Source: Auxenochlorella pyrenoidosa
Taxonomy: Eukaryota > Chlorophyta > Trebouxiophyceae > Chlorellales > Chlorellaceae
Assembly: GCA_001430745.1 (NCBI GenBank)
Contig: KQ481983.1
Coordinates: forward strand, 3,238,607-3,302,606
Length of the DNA: 64,000 nucleotides
Reading direction: 5' to 3'
The notes under the pieces were generated by a model. That model was not told the DNA's origin. It saw nothing but the letters and a program-made list of their open reading frames with translations, and did not search any database. The translations under genes were made by a program, and so were the position numbers. Position 1 is the first letter of the stretch; each line of letters opens with the position of its first letter. Shown one piece after another: positions 52,178-62,685 of the stretch.

Positions 52178-54271
52178 ATGTTGCTACGGCGAGCCGGCGC
52201 GCTTTTGCTCGATAGCATGGCCGGCAGCGCCAGGCTTTTGGAGAGCGGCGCAGCGGCTGCAGCGACACGAGGCTGTGCATTAGTGCAGCAGCAAGGGACG
52301 GTGGTGGCTGCATCGCAGTGCCAACAGCAGCGTTCCGTCGCCGCCGCCGCCGCCGCCGCCGCTGCTCCGGCAGCATCGCCTCAGGTGAGCAGCCGCTTGT
52401 GCTGCCAAGTCTTTCGCGGAACTGCCTGTGGTGATTGCGTATATTGGCGCCAAACTTAGATCTCAAGGCCATTTGACATAACAATCTGCTTGCTCACCGT
52501 ATGGCAACCCTGCAGGCAGCAGGGAGCGGAGCGGCAGCAGCGGCAGCGTTGCTGCAGCAGTCGATCCGCAGCAGCCTAGACACAAAGCGCACGGGGCTGA
52601 TTGCCGTGAAAGTGGGCATGACACAGGAGTGGGACGCCTGGGGGGTGCGCGTGCCGCTCACAATCCTGTGGGTGGACGACTGCCAGGTGCGCTGCGCAGG
52701 GAGCCTGTCAGCAGCTCTGCAGCTGCAGGAGGGGCTGAGCAGAATGCCGGGAATGGATTCCCCCAGCCTGCATGCGGCGCGACGCGTGGCGCGACTGGTC
52801 CAGTTGTGCGCCGTTTGGTGGTGCAGCTGCTTCCGTGTTGCCCGTGCGCAGGCTTTCTCGCCAGCCATCCGCTCAGCCTGCCTGGTTGGCCTAGCCCTGC
52901 TGCAGGTGGTCCAGGTGAAGACCCAGGAGGGCGAGGGGTACACGGCGCTGCAGCTGGGGGCCGGCGCCAAGCGGCCCAAGCAGCTGCGCGGCACGCAGCG
53001 GGGCCACTACGATGCGGCGGGTGAGCAGCCCGCTGTGCGTGCTGCAGGGCTGCCAACCGGCCGTGTGCGAGCAAGAGACGCTCTCAATTAGCCCGCCCCT
53101 GCTTCAGCCATGAGCACTTAATCTGGCGCACAAGCATGTGCATGCACGTGGTTGTGCCCATTGTGCCTTCCGGCCGCCCGCTGCGGCCCAGTCGCGCACT
53201 GCAGAGTTGTGGCAGCCTCTTCCTGTTTCCGTGTGCACAACAGCTAGCCTTCATCCTTCCCCCGATGTGCCCTCAAGCGCCCGCGGCCCCCCCCCCCCCC
53301 CTTCCAGGCGTGTCCTACAAGCGCAAGCTGGCAGAGTTCCGGGTGACCCCCGACGCGCTGCTGCCGGTGGGCCACGAGCTGCGCGCCTCGCACTTTGTGG
53401 CGGGGCAGTTTGTGGACGTCACCGGCACCTCGATCGGCAAGGGCTTCCAGGGCGTGATGAAGCGATGGGGCTTTGCCGGACAGCCTGCCTCGCACGGCAA
53501 CTCGCTCAGCCACCGCGCCGCCGGCTCCACCGGCGCCTGCCAGGTGCGGGGGGCGGGCGCCAGCGGGGGCCGCATCCCGGTTTGTGGCCCCGTCCTCGCA
53601 AGCTCGCCACCAAGAGTAGCTTGGCAGGCGCGCCTGCTACAATCCAGTACTGTGTTGCCCCCACGTTTGCAGCGGCTGAATTTCTGTTGCATTGGCGTAG
53701 TTGTGCTGCACCAGCCTCACCACGCAACAGGCTGCCGAGGCGGCTGCTTCACTCCCCCCCTCTTGCCCATGCAGGACCCTGGCAAGGTGTTCAAGGGCAA
53801 GAAGATGGCCGGGCGCATGGGCGGGGAGCGCGTGACCGTGCAAAACTGCCAGGTGGGGGTCTGCCCGGGGGTTCCCACGCTGTGGCTTGCCTCTCGTCTG
53901 CGCTGGTGTACTGCTGCTGCCCGCTGCGCTCTGCTTTGGTGGGCCCTGATCCTGGGGCCTCAGCCGCAGCTTGCCGCAGGGGGCTTGCATGTCATGCACC
54001 TGCCACCCCCCACCCCACCCGCGCCCTCCCCCATTGGCCGTGGCTCCCACCGCAGGTCTTCCGTGTTGACCCGGTGCGCAACCTGCTGTACGTGCGCGGC
54101 CAGGTGCCCGGGCACAAGGGCAACTGGGTGCTGGTCAAGGATGCAGTGAAGGTGGGCCTGGCGCAGCAGCCGCCGCTGCCGGTGCCCACGCTGCTGGCCG
54201 GGCCGGCTGCCAGCGAGGCGACGGTGGCGCCCAAGCCGGAGGCCGATCCGTACGACTACCGTGAGGGATGA
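52178..54271 (+). CDS. MRPL3: Mitochondrial ribosomal protein L3 (uL3m)
   Basis: A large-subunit ribosomal protein that binds 23S-type rRNA near the peptidyl transferase centre. Exons are 52178-52384, 52516-52686, 52906-53020, 53308-53543, 53775-53852 and 54056-54271, all GT-AG with phase kept, giving 340 residues. The N-terminus [20 protein letters not shown], with Arg and Leu and no early acidic run, fits a mitochondrial presequence. L3 landmarks are [35 protein letters not shown] and [19 protein letters not shown], then [40 protein letters not shown] and [20 protein letters not shown]. The sequence is closer to plant mitochondrial L3 than to plastid L3 by these features. A TGTAA signal lies at 54391. 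Confidence 0.93.
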
Positions 54272-54390
54272 GCCTGGATGGATGGGCGGCTGGCAGATCT
54301 GAGCAGCTGCTGGGTGCCCGGCTGCACCACCCAGGCTGGCACAGACCTGCATTGCCCTGCCTTGAGCGCGGAGCCATGATGGCACTGCAG

Positions 54391-54395
54391 TGTAA
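54391..54395 (+). terminator. TGTAA poly(A) signal
   Basis: About 120 bases after the L3 stop codon. Confidence 0.5.
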
Positions 54396-54744
54396 GATTT
54401 ATCCAGTTGAGTGCATGGGACGTCAGCATTGTGGCTCACTCACAGCAGAATGCTGCCCGCTGGCTGAGTGCACGTCTCAACGACAGACAAATGTGCGCCT
54501 GGGTGTTGCTCAGCCCAACCAATCCGTGCTTTGCTGCCTCCCTGTACCGAGCCAACGCAATCGAGAGAGCATGATGAGTGCTGCTCCGCCACCCGCCGCT
54601 GCTGTCGCCGTCGCACGCACCGTTGCAGTGGCGTGGACCCTGCAGGGCTGAGATGGATTCCGCGATCGTCTTTCTTGGATGTTCGCACACTAGCAAGAAT
54701 AATATTTGCTGCGGTGAACTGAGCATCAAGGGAGACAAGTGGTG

Positions 54745-54953
54745 CTCTGCTGCGTCCAGCCCAGCACACAAGTCCACCGCGATGCCCACCAGCGCTCACT
54801 CTTCCGTCCTTCATTTCGTCTCCACCGCCGCCAGGTGCTTGCTGCTGCCGCCCTGCTTGCTGCCGCTGCCTTGTTCTGCTTGCCTGCTTCTGCACGCGCC
54901 GATCACTGCCCCGCCTGCCCTGCACCGCTTGCCGTTTTTAGGGAGTTCAGGTA
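54745..54953 (+). other. Possible exon with a twin-arginine-like hydrophobic leader
   Basis: One frame reads RLHRRQVLAAAALLAAAALF then CLPASARADHC, with Arg-Arg, a hydrophobic core and an Ala-x-Ala site, as in thylakoid-lumen leaders. It ends near a good donor (TTCAG|GTAAGA at 54954). No in-frame ATG is visible upstream and I could not join it to convincing later exons. A competing frame has the ATG at 54782 and a donor near 54834. It is listed only as a candidate. Confidence 0.2.
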
Positions 54954-55435
54954 AGAGCGGTTTTGGTCCCCAGGTCCCCCCCCCGCACCAGTCCGCCCCT
55001 TCCGCTCTCCCGTTTCTCTCCGCACTCCGCTCGCCCCCTCGCACGCCAGCCGGCTGCAGCCATGCGCGCCAGCACCAGGCACCGCGGCACCTCGGCTGCA
55101 CCTGCAGCCAGGCCGCTGCCGCCGGCGGGCCTGCACCAAGCGTGCGGCACGGTTCGGCACGTCACGCTAATCAGGGAGCTCGGTGGTGTGCAACTCTCTG
55201 CAGACCGCCATACGGCGTGCGCAGGACTGATTACCTGAAGGTGAGGCCGCTGTCGTGATTCTCAGCAAAGCAGCGCCGAGCCGCCGGGGGCTGGCCGTGA
55301 TTCAGGAAGTCAGTGCTGGCACGGAGTTTTCACCTGTCTGCAGAACGCTGGACGAAGGTCCAGAACTCTGGACACACAAGCAGAAGCAAGCAGCTCTGGC
55401 AGCATTCAAGCGGCAGCACTTGGCGCTGCGCAGCC

Positions 55436-58074
55436 ATGGACACCCGCGGCACTGTGGACTGCTCATTCTTCCTGCGCGGCCTCTGCAACAAAGGCTCTTT
55501 CTGCCCGTTCAAGCATGATCCGGTGAGAGCAGGCGGGCAAGTCAGACTGAGCAGGCCGGCAGTCAGAGAGTGCAAGCTTGCATCCGCTAACTGCTGCTCC
55601 TGCGAGGCCCGCGTTTTAGCACTCCGTCTCCTGACTTCCTCGTTGCCGCCTGCCCCGTTCTCTTGAACCCACAGAGCAAAATTGGCAGTGTCCGCCAGGA
55701 GCAGGCGAAGATGGACTGCTTGTTCTTCAAGCAGGGGCGCTGTAGCAAGGGCTCGCTGTGCCCCTACAAGCACGACCCGGTGAGAGCAGCTGCCCGGCAC
55801 TGTGATGCCACACCAGGAGTTGGCTGGGTTCTGCAGCCTGCAGGCAGAGTGTCTTGCCAGCCGTGGGAAGTATTGCTGACTATTGTCCGATCGCCGCCTC
55901 CACCCGGATGCAGGCCATGCTGCCCCCCAATTCGCAAGCGGCAGCAGGCAGCGTGGCACCGCCACATCAGCCAGCATCAGTGACGGTTGATTTTGGGTCG
56001 CCTGAGGGCCGGCAACAGGCGCAGCAGCAGCCAGTGCCGGCACCGATTGCAGCAGCGCCAGCACCCAGACCAGCACCCGCTGCAGCGCGCCCGCAGCCTG
56101 CAGGAACAATTCCTGCAGGAGCAGCAGCGCAGGCGGCCCGGCGGCAGCAGCAGCACCAGCAAGCACAGCAGCAGCAGCCTGAGGTGCTGCAGAAGCCTGC
56201 TGCAAAGGTGCCGGCTGCTCAGCCTCGCAGCGCACCCGCTGCGGCTGCAGCACCGGGCGGGATCCCAGCCAGGCTGGCAGGCAGGCTGGGTACTGCCTCG
56301 GCGCCCGCCAATGAACGGCTGGATAGCCAGCAGCAGGTGCGCAGGGGAGCGGGGCATGTTTGTTTTTGCTCCTGGAGCCGAGAACACATGAGGGATGGCT
56401 GAGGAGGGTTGAGTTTCGCTTACATGCGCCCTGCTGCAGCAGCCCCAGGCGCATGCTTGTACACTTGCAACGTGCTGCTCCTGGCCTGCCTTCTCCCCAC
56501 CTGCAGGCAGGCAAGCGGCCTGAGCGGGACCACGACTCAGATGGCGGGCGGGGGCCGCGGCGACGTGCCGCTGGTGCCCTGGGCTTTGCCATCACGGCAC
56601 TGCACGATGCTCTGGGCACAGATGTGCCGCTGGAGGTTGCCGCTGCCAAGGTGCGCTGCAAGCAGCCTGCCAGCGCACTCTGTGGTCCCAGCCGGGCCCT
56701 GGCCGCATCACCTACATCGTCACCGACCCCACCTGTGTGTCGTCTGCTTTGCAGCTCCTGGCCTTCCTTGCCTGCTCAGTCCCTCCCATTTTCACGCTGA
56801 CTGCGCTGTGCAGGGACCCGGCCGGGCGGGTGCTGATGCCTCGCAGCGCAAGCGGCGGCTGGGGAGCGACTCGGACGAGCAGTCTGGGCAGGAGGAGGGC
56901 AGGCAGGCGGCTCGGCAGCAGCAGCCCTTGGCCAAGCGCGCAGCGGTGGCCGGCAGCGCGGCGCGGCCGCGGGCTGTGCCTTCTCCTGCTGCGGTCGAGG
57001 CGCCGCAGGACATTTTGGCACCCCGGAGCATTGAGGCCATTCGCAAGGTGAGCGCGCTGCGCTGTCGAGAGAAGCAGCCTGGAAGAACCTCGACAAAGGA
57101 GCATTGCTGGAGGGCATCGCTCCATCTTCTTGGCAGCGGCGCATCCACTCGTTCTCATGCCCTTGCTGTTGCACCCTGTGCGCTGCAGGAGCGGCAGCAG
57201 AAGTTTGCGCCGCTCTCGGGCAGCAAGCCAGCGGCAGCGGCTGCGCCGGCAGCATCCACAAAGGTGGGCGGTTCGACTGAGGGCCTGGATGAGCACGTGC
57301 GCTCCAGCTTGCACGCATGCACAGCAGGTGCACGCTTGTTCTACTCGCCGGCACCAGCGCGTGAGGCAGTGCGCCCTGCCAGCGGCGCCTCCTTGTGCTC
57401 TTCGAGGATTGCCGAAAGAGTCGGATTTTGCCTCTCTGCTTGCGGTGCAGTCGGCCGGGCGCAGGCACACACCGATTGTCTTCCAGACCGAGGCAGCTGC
57501 GGCGGCGGCATCCACCCCATCACCTGCGGGACTGGCATCTGCGCCGCCCAAGCAAGCGCCGCCTCAGCAGCCAACCGCGGCAGCAGCCCAGGCAAACAAG
57601 GCAGCAGCGGCAGCACCGCCAGCCCAGCGGCCGCAGCAGCAGCAGCAGCCTGAGAAGAAGCCGGCAGTGGCAGCCAGGCCGGCGGCTCAGCCCAAGCCGG
57701 CGGCTCAGCCCAAGCCGGCGGTGCAGCCCAAGCCGGCAGCCAAACCAGCAGAGGAGGAGTCGCTCGAACTCGACGTGAGTGTGGTGCTTGCTTGCTCCTC
57801 CATCTTTTTCAGAGTGACCATGCAGCGCTTTGCACGATGGTGAACCTTGCTCCAGTTTGTGCTGCGTCGCTGGTTGTGCTCAGTGTTTCCCGAACTGGCT
57901 TGCCCCTGCGACTCTCCCGCCCTCACCGCCCCGACACCCGCTCCCCCCCCGCTGCGCCTGCAGCTGGACTTTGACGGCATGGAGGAGGGCGGCGAGGGGG
58001 CGCTGGGCGGCGCTGCCGGCGGCGACGAGGACGACTTTGAGGCGCAGATGCGGGCGCTGGAGGAGGGGCTGTGA
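55436..58074 (+). CDS. CCCH zinc-finger protein, two fingers
   Basis: A probable RNA-binding nuclear protein, resembling the ZC3H11-type layout. Exons are 55436-55522, 55675-55779, 55914-56336, 56507-56650, 56814-57047, 57189-57263, 57451-57774 and 57964-58074, all GT-AG with phase kept, giving 500 residues. Two tandem N-terminal fingers have C-x7-C-x5-C-x3-H spacing: CSFFLRGLCNKGSFCPFKH and CLFFKQGRCSKGSLCPYKH, each on its own exon with the intron at the same place (HDP|). The rest is Ala/Pro/Gln-rich. A short basic segment (KRPERDHDSDGGRGPRRR) and KRRLGSDSDEQ may be nuclear signals. The end is acidic (DFDGMEEGGEG and DEDDFEAQM). The exon-per-finger layout suggests the second finger arose by exon duplication. 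Confidence 0.87.
57682..57735 (+). repeat. Three 18-base tandem repeats in the CCCH gene
   Basis: Three consecutive copies of GCGGCTCAGCCCAAGCCG, the third with one substitution, encode repeats of AAQPKP/AVQPKP. Confidence 0.85.
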
Positions 58075-58500
58075 GGGCGGGCGGGGCCGGCCTCCGCCGC
58101 CGGCACCAGCGCCACGGCGCCGTGCCCGGGGCTGATGCGGCCCTGAAACAAGTGCAGAGCCGGCCTGGAATGGGCGGCATGCATGGGCTGCGCTTGCAGG
58201 CTTGCTGCGCCTGGACTGCACCCGCGGGAATGTCCTTACTCCACGCGTCATCGTTTTGGCTCGGCTGCCTGGCACCTCCCCGTGCTCTGCTGTCGCCCGA
58301 CATGGGCGCTTGTCCCTCCTGTTGCTTGCGCTCACCGCGGGCTCCCCGTTCATCAACGCTTTGCGTCACGTACAAGTCAAATGCTGAATTTTGCACGTTC
58401 TGCAAGCGCATCTCACTTTGGTTGCTGAAACGAGGAAGGACGGCCTAGCGTGGCTGTTGGAAGGTAACTATCAGGCTGCTGTAGTGGCTGCGTGAAAAGG
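58075..58500. other. Intergenic, convergent 3' regions
   Basis: 3' UTRs of the CCCH gene (+) and cytochrome b561 gene (-). No gene is supported. Confidence 0.5.
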
Positions 58501-59944
58501 TTACGCGCTGTGCAAGTCAGCATCATGGTGGGCACCTTGCCCGCCCTCTGCCGCTGCCGGCCCGCTGCCCCCGCTGCTGCCGCCAGCTACCAGCCGTTCC
58601 TGCTCGCTGCTCACAGGGGCTGAAATGGCAGCTGCTGGGGCATGGTGGTACATGACAGCAATCGCCAGCACGAGCAGCAGGAGGACCAGAATGGCTGGCG
58701 TCACCATGATTTGGGCATACAGGCTGGGCGGCTTGACAAAGGCCTGCACAAAGGTGGCCTTCTCCTGGATGCCAACCTGCAGGGGCGGGCGCCAGGCAGC
58801 AGCGGGAGCCAGCCTTGCAAACCAGCCCGCTGGTCAGGTGGATGGAGCGCATGCACCGAGGGCCCCAAGCACGCCCGACAACCGCGAAAGCCTAGCGCCC
58901 ACTGCTCTGAGCATGCAGACACAGTGTTCAACAACATTGCTGCTGCCTGGGGCCACACGCCACCCAGCCCCAGGGCTGCCAGCGCACCGCCATGGTGGCG
59001 ATGCCGCCAACAAACACAGCTTGGCCCACAAAGCGGTGCAGGGGGCCTAACGCCTGGCGGCGGGCCAGCGGTAGCTTGGGCCAGAGGTAGGCAAAGATGC
59101 CCGCCGCATACTGCAGCGTCAGCATGGACAGCACCGCCAGGCCCAGCCAGGAGTGCACGCTGTACCTGCGGCAGTGGTGAGGCGGGGCGGCGGGGGTGGT
59201 GCAGGCGCTTGTGGTGAGGGCCGCATGGGCGGGTGCGCAGGCAGAGGCAGAGCTCAGGACGAAGAAGCATAGGCGTGGGCAGGCAAGGGCAGGGCTCACG
59301 AGCAGGTCGCGGGGGGAAGGGTGCCAGCCGGCTGTGGGTGCACCCGCGGGCGGCAGGGGTCAGACAGCAGGCGGGTGGGGCTCACAGGTTTGGGGTGGGC
59401 GTGGGGCGCTTAGCGGTGTGGCTCACAAAGGCGGCGGTCACGCCTGCAATGGTGCACGCGAGCGCTGCCGTGTGCAGCGCAAAGTGGTACAGCTTGGTGG
59501 CAGCCCTGCGCATGGGGGGTAGGGGGGAAGGAGGGGGGCTGGCACAGAAAAGTCGAGTCGCATCATGCCATCACGCATCCTCCCCTCACCCCTTGCCTCT
59601 CCCTCCCCCCCCTCCGGGCCCCAGCCACACCTGTCACGAATCTCCACCAGCGGCGCCTTGTACGCCAGCACCGCCTCGGCCATGAGCAGCGGGAAGGCGG
59701 CGGTGAGCAGCAGCGGGTGCCAGTTGAAGATGGGGCCCGTGTCGTTGGCGCCACCGCCGAGCGGCCGCGGCGAAAAGCCCAGGCCCCCCAGGTAGCCGAA
59801 CACCCAGGTGAGCACGGCAAGCACCACCGCCAGCTGCAGCGCGCGCGTATGCAGCGTGACAGTTCGGGCGGCAAGCGGGCGCAGCCACCAGCGCGCCGCT
59901 GGCGCCAGTGCTCCATCGTCATCGGCAAGGCTCTGTGTGACCAT
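58501..59944 (-). CDS. Cytochrome b561 family protein (transmembrane ferrireductase/ascorbate type)
   Basis: Six-helix diheme proteins that move electrons across a membrane, usually from ascorbate to ferric iron or monodehydroascorbate. Exons are 59944-59631, 59505-59386, 59165-58988 and 58776-58501, GT-AG with phase kept, giving 295 residues. Six hydrophobic helices are visible. Heme-ligand candidates are the His residues in FNWHPLLLTAAF, FALHTAALACT, YSVHSWLGLAVL and LGPLHRFVGQAV, the expected four-His pattern. LYAQIMVTPAILVLLLLV is the last helix. A Gly/Ser/Ala-rich cytosolic tail follows. The gene is divergent from the proteasome gene. The subcellular membrane is not evident from the sequence. 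Confidence 0.92.
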
Positions 59945-60712
59945 GCCGTTGTGAGGCCTGCATGTAAATGAGGATCAGAGAAGCAACAAGGCAGTCGCCA
60001 AGTGGCAGCGCAGCCGACCGCCAGTGACGCGGCGGCGTGCAGCTGCTGGCCACGGGCACAGGGGGGCAAGGCCCTAGCAAGGATGCTGCGTGAGCACATA
60101 CAGGTACTCCTGTACTTATTGACAAGACAGGGGAGGAGACTATCGGCTCTCGTTGCGTGTTGCCACTGCGCACCTGTGCGGCTTACGTGTGGCTCTCCGA
60201 AGCTTGGTGGTGTGTAGGAAACCAGTTACGGCTGAACACACACGCGCCTGCGCCCGAATTCCCCACCTTTTGTTGCTTTGCGTGCTGCGCTTCCTGCCAG
60301 GGCTTTCCCATTGATCTGAGGGCCCGTGCAAGACATCTGCACGCTGCGATCACATCTCGCGTAAGCAGGGCCGCTGCAAAACAGCCCCCTGTTACTTCCC
60401 CATTGCTCTCTCGTCGATCGCTGCCTCTCTGCAGGTTCAGTCGCCCTGGAAGGGCTGCGTATAGCTCAGGCAAGCTATTCGACCAGCATCGCAGGCTACG
60501 CAGTGCTGCCAGGCGCCTCCTGATCACTGACTGGCTTCGTTTATGGTTCGGAGCTTGCAGCGCAGGCAGGCTCTGTTGCATCGATGATTGGAGCAGCGCG
60601 CTGAGTGCTGGTCCCTGCTGCCCCCGTCGCCGCTCTCCACCCGCCTGCAGAGGCGGCTCGCCAGGCACCAGCAAGGGGAAGCAGCAGCGGGCAGCAGCGG
60701 CGGGTGGCAGCC
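59945..60712. promoter_or_regulatory. Divergent upstream region, cytochrome b561/proteasome
   Basis: This is 768 bases between outward-facing ATGs. No coding region is supported and no motif is recognised. Confidence 0.4.
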
Positions 60713-62502
60713 ATGTCGGCACGCTACGACCGTGCCATCACGGTCTTTAGCCCTGATGGCCACCTGTTTCAGGCAAGCAGGGCTCCCTGCAACCAGGTTG
60801 CCCCTTTCATGCACCTGTCGACCGGCACACCGGCAGCACCTGCCCCTTGCTTGCCGAAACTGTGCTGCCCATGCATCCCTGCCGTCTCTCAACAGGTGGA
60901 GTATGCGCTAGAGGCGGTGCGCAAAGGCGCCCTGGCGGTGGGCGTGCGCGGCACCGATGCAATCGTGCTGGGCGTCGAGAAGAAGGCGGTGGCCAAGCTG
61001 CAGGCGAGTGCTGCCCGGGGCTCTTCCCGCCCATCAGCTCTTCCTGCCCATCAGCGCGGCCACCTGGGCGTGCTGGGCTGCTTGCCTGTACAGGCTGTTA
61101 GGACGAAGCGGCAGCTTGAGTAGGCCGGGCCCATGCGCTGCATACAGGCATGCCACCGTTCCGGCCAGCTGGTTGGGTGCTCGGCCATGAGCACCGTATG
61201 CCCCCCCGCCCACCCGGCCTGCAGGTGGCCCAGACGGTGCGCAAGATTGCCCAGATCGACGACCACATCTGCCTGGCCTTTGCGGGGCTGACCGCCGACG
61301 CGCGCGTGCTCATCAACAAGGCTCGCATCGAGGCGCAGAGCCACCGGCTGACGCTGGATGAGCGGGCCAGCGTGGAGCACATGACGCGGTGGGTGGAGGG
61401 AGGGGGGGGGGTCGTCTTTGGGGAGGGGCCGGCGCAGCGCAGCGTGCGAGGCACGCAGCATGCGCGGGGTCGCCGTGCGCCCCTGCCTCGCACCCTCTCG
61501 CGCCATGCTCTTGGCATCCTGGCCCACGCCGGGCGCCCGCTGCTCCCGCCGCCAGTCCCCGCGCCTCCTGCCCCAGCTCCAACCCCCACCCCCGATCCAA
61601 CCCCCCACCCCCATCCCGCAGGTACATTGCGGGGGTGCAGCAGAAGTACACGCAGAGCGGCGGCATGCGCCCCTTTGGCATCTCCACCCTAGTGGTGGGC
61701 TTTGACCCGCTGGGCCGCCCCGCTCTCTACCAGACCGACCCCTCGGGCACCTACAGCGCCTGGAAGGCCAACGCCATCGGCCGCAACTCCAAGACAGTGC
61801 GGTGAGTGGAGGCACGCCGTTCCCGGGCGGGAGGCTGGCTTGCCCAGGGGGCTGCCGCAGGAGATTGGAGAGCAGGGCAAGCGTGCCCTTGGACCGCCAC
61901 TGGTCATGGGGGGGCGGCCCCTCAGACGCCGGCATGCGCCCCAGACCAATTCCCGGCCCGGTCAGCCCATGCCTGCCCGCGCCCATGCCTCCTTCATGCA
62001 CGTACACACACACACACTCCCCCCCTACTCCTGGGCAGCGAGTTCCTGGAGAAGAACTACGCGGAGACGGGGGGGCGCGACACGCTGAAGCTGGCGCTGC
62101 GCGCGCTCACCGAGGTGGTGGAGGGCAGCAGCAAGAACATCGAGGTGGCGCTGGTGGAGCGGGAGGGCGGCCTGCGCTTCCTGGCGGGTGAGGCTTGGGC
62201 GCATGGAAGGGCAGGCTCACCAGGCCAGGTCAACGGCGCAGGCACCCCAGGTCCTGGCAGGCGCCCCACGAGCAGGGGTTGCGGTGAGCGGCTATCCAGA
62301 CTGCCTCTTGCTTGCCAGCTGCGAGGCCAGAGCTCAGAAGCAACCCGGCAGGGGCCCCACCACCAACCGTGCCTCCCCGCCTCCCTGCCCTGGCCCTGCC
62401 CCCCCCCCTTCCCCGGCAGACGACGAGGTGGACAGCCTGGTGAAGGAGATTGAGGAGGAGAAGGCGGCAGCACAGCCGCAGAGGCCCGCGCAGCAGCAGT
62501 AG
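60713..62502 (+). CDS. PAD1: 20S proteasome subunit alpha-4 (alpha type-7)
   Basis: Part of the outer alpha ring of the 20S proteasome core. Exons are 60713-60772, 60896-61003, 61225-61388, 61622-61801, 62039-62187 and 62420-62502; phase is kept, giving 247 residues, the normal length. The alpha signature is at the N-terminus: [20 protein letters not shown]. Further landmarks are [54 protein letters not shown] and [20 protein letters not shown], with the usual Lys/Glu/Gln-rich tail. Introns 1 and 2 use GC donors (CAG|GCAAGC and CAG|GCGAGT). Both interrupt the most conserved part of the protein, so these two junctions are the best evidence for GC-AG splicing here. Confidence 0.96.
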
Positions 62503-62537
62503 CGGCCGGCCCGCCTGGCGGCCGCCTTGCCTCGCAC

Positions 62538-62542
62538 TGTAA
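62538..62542 (+). terminator. TGTAA poly(A) signal
   Basis: 36 bases after the proteasome stop codon. Confidence 0.5.
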
Positions 62543-62685
62543 CAAATCGGGGACAGCTGCGTCCACCAGAGCAGAGTCTTGACAGAGGGTGCTGCTAACT
62601 AGGCCTTGGTCACACAGTTGGCGGTGTGCATAACCCATACAGGATGTCAAAGCAGCAGCCACAAACGTTGTTTGAGCGCTGCCTT

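Larger units (their letters stand above)
54272..55435. other. Intergenic stretch with an unresolved candidate exon
   Basis: This holds the L3 3' UTR and the upstream region of the CCCH gene. A plus-strand frame around 54782-54954 is listed separately as a possible exon. The remainder shows no supportable gene. Confidence 0.4.

Noticed and set aside
60157..60722. Overlapping open frames on both strands upstream of the proteasome gene
   Set aside because: No splice support, no recognisable motif, and a position in a divergent promoter region. They are treated as chance.
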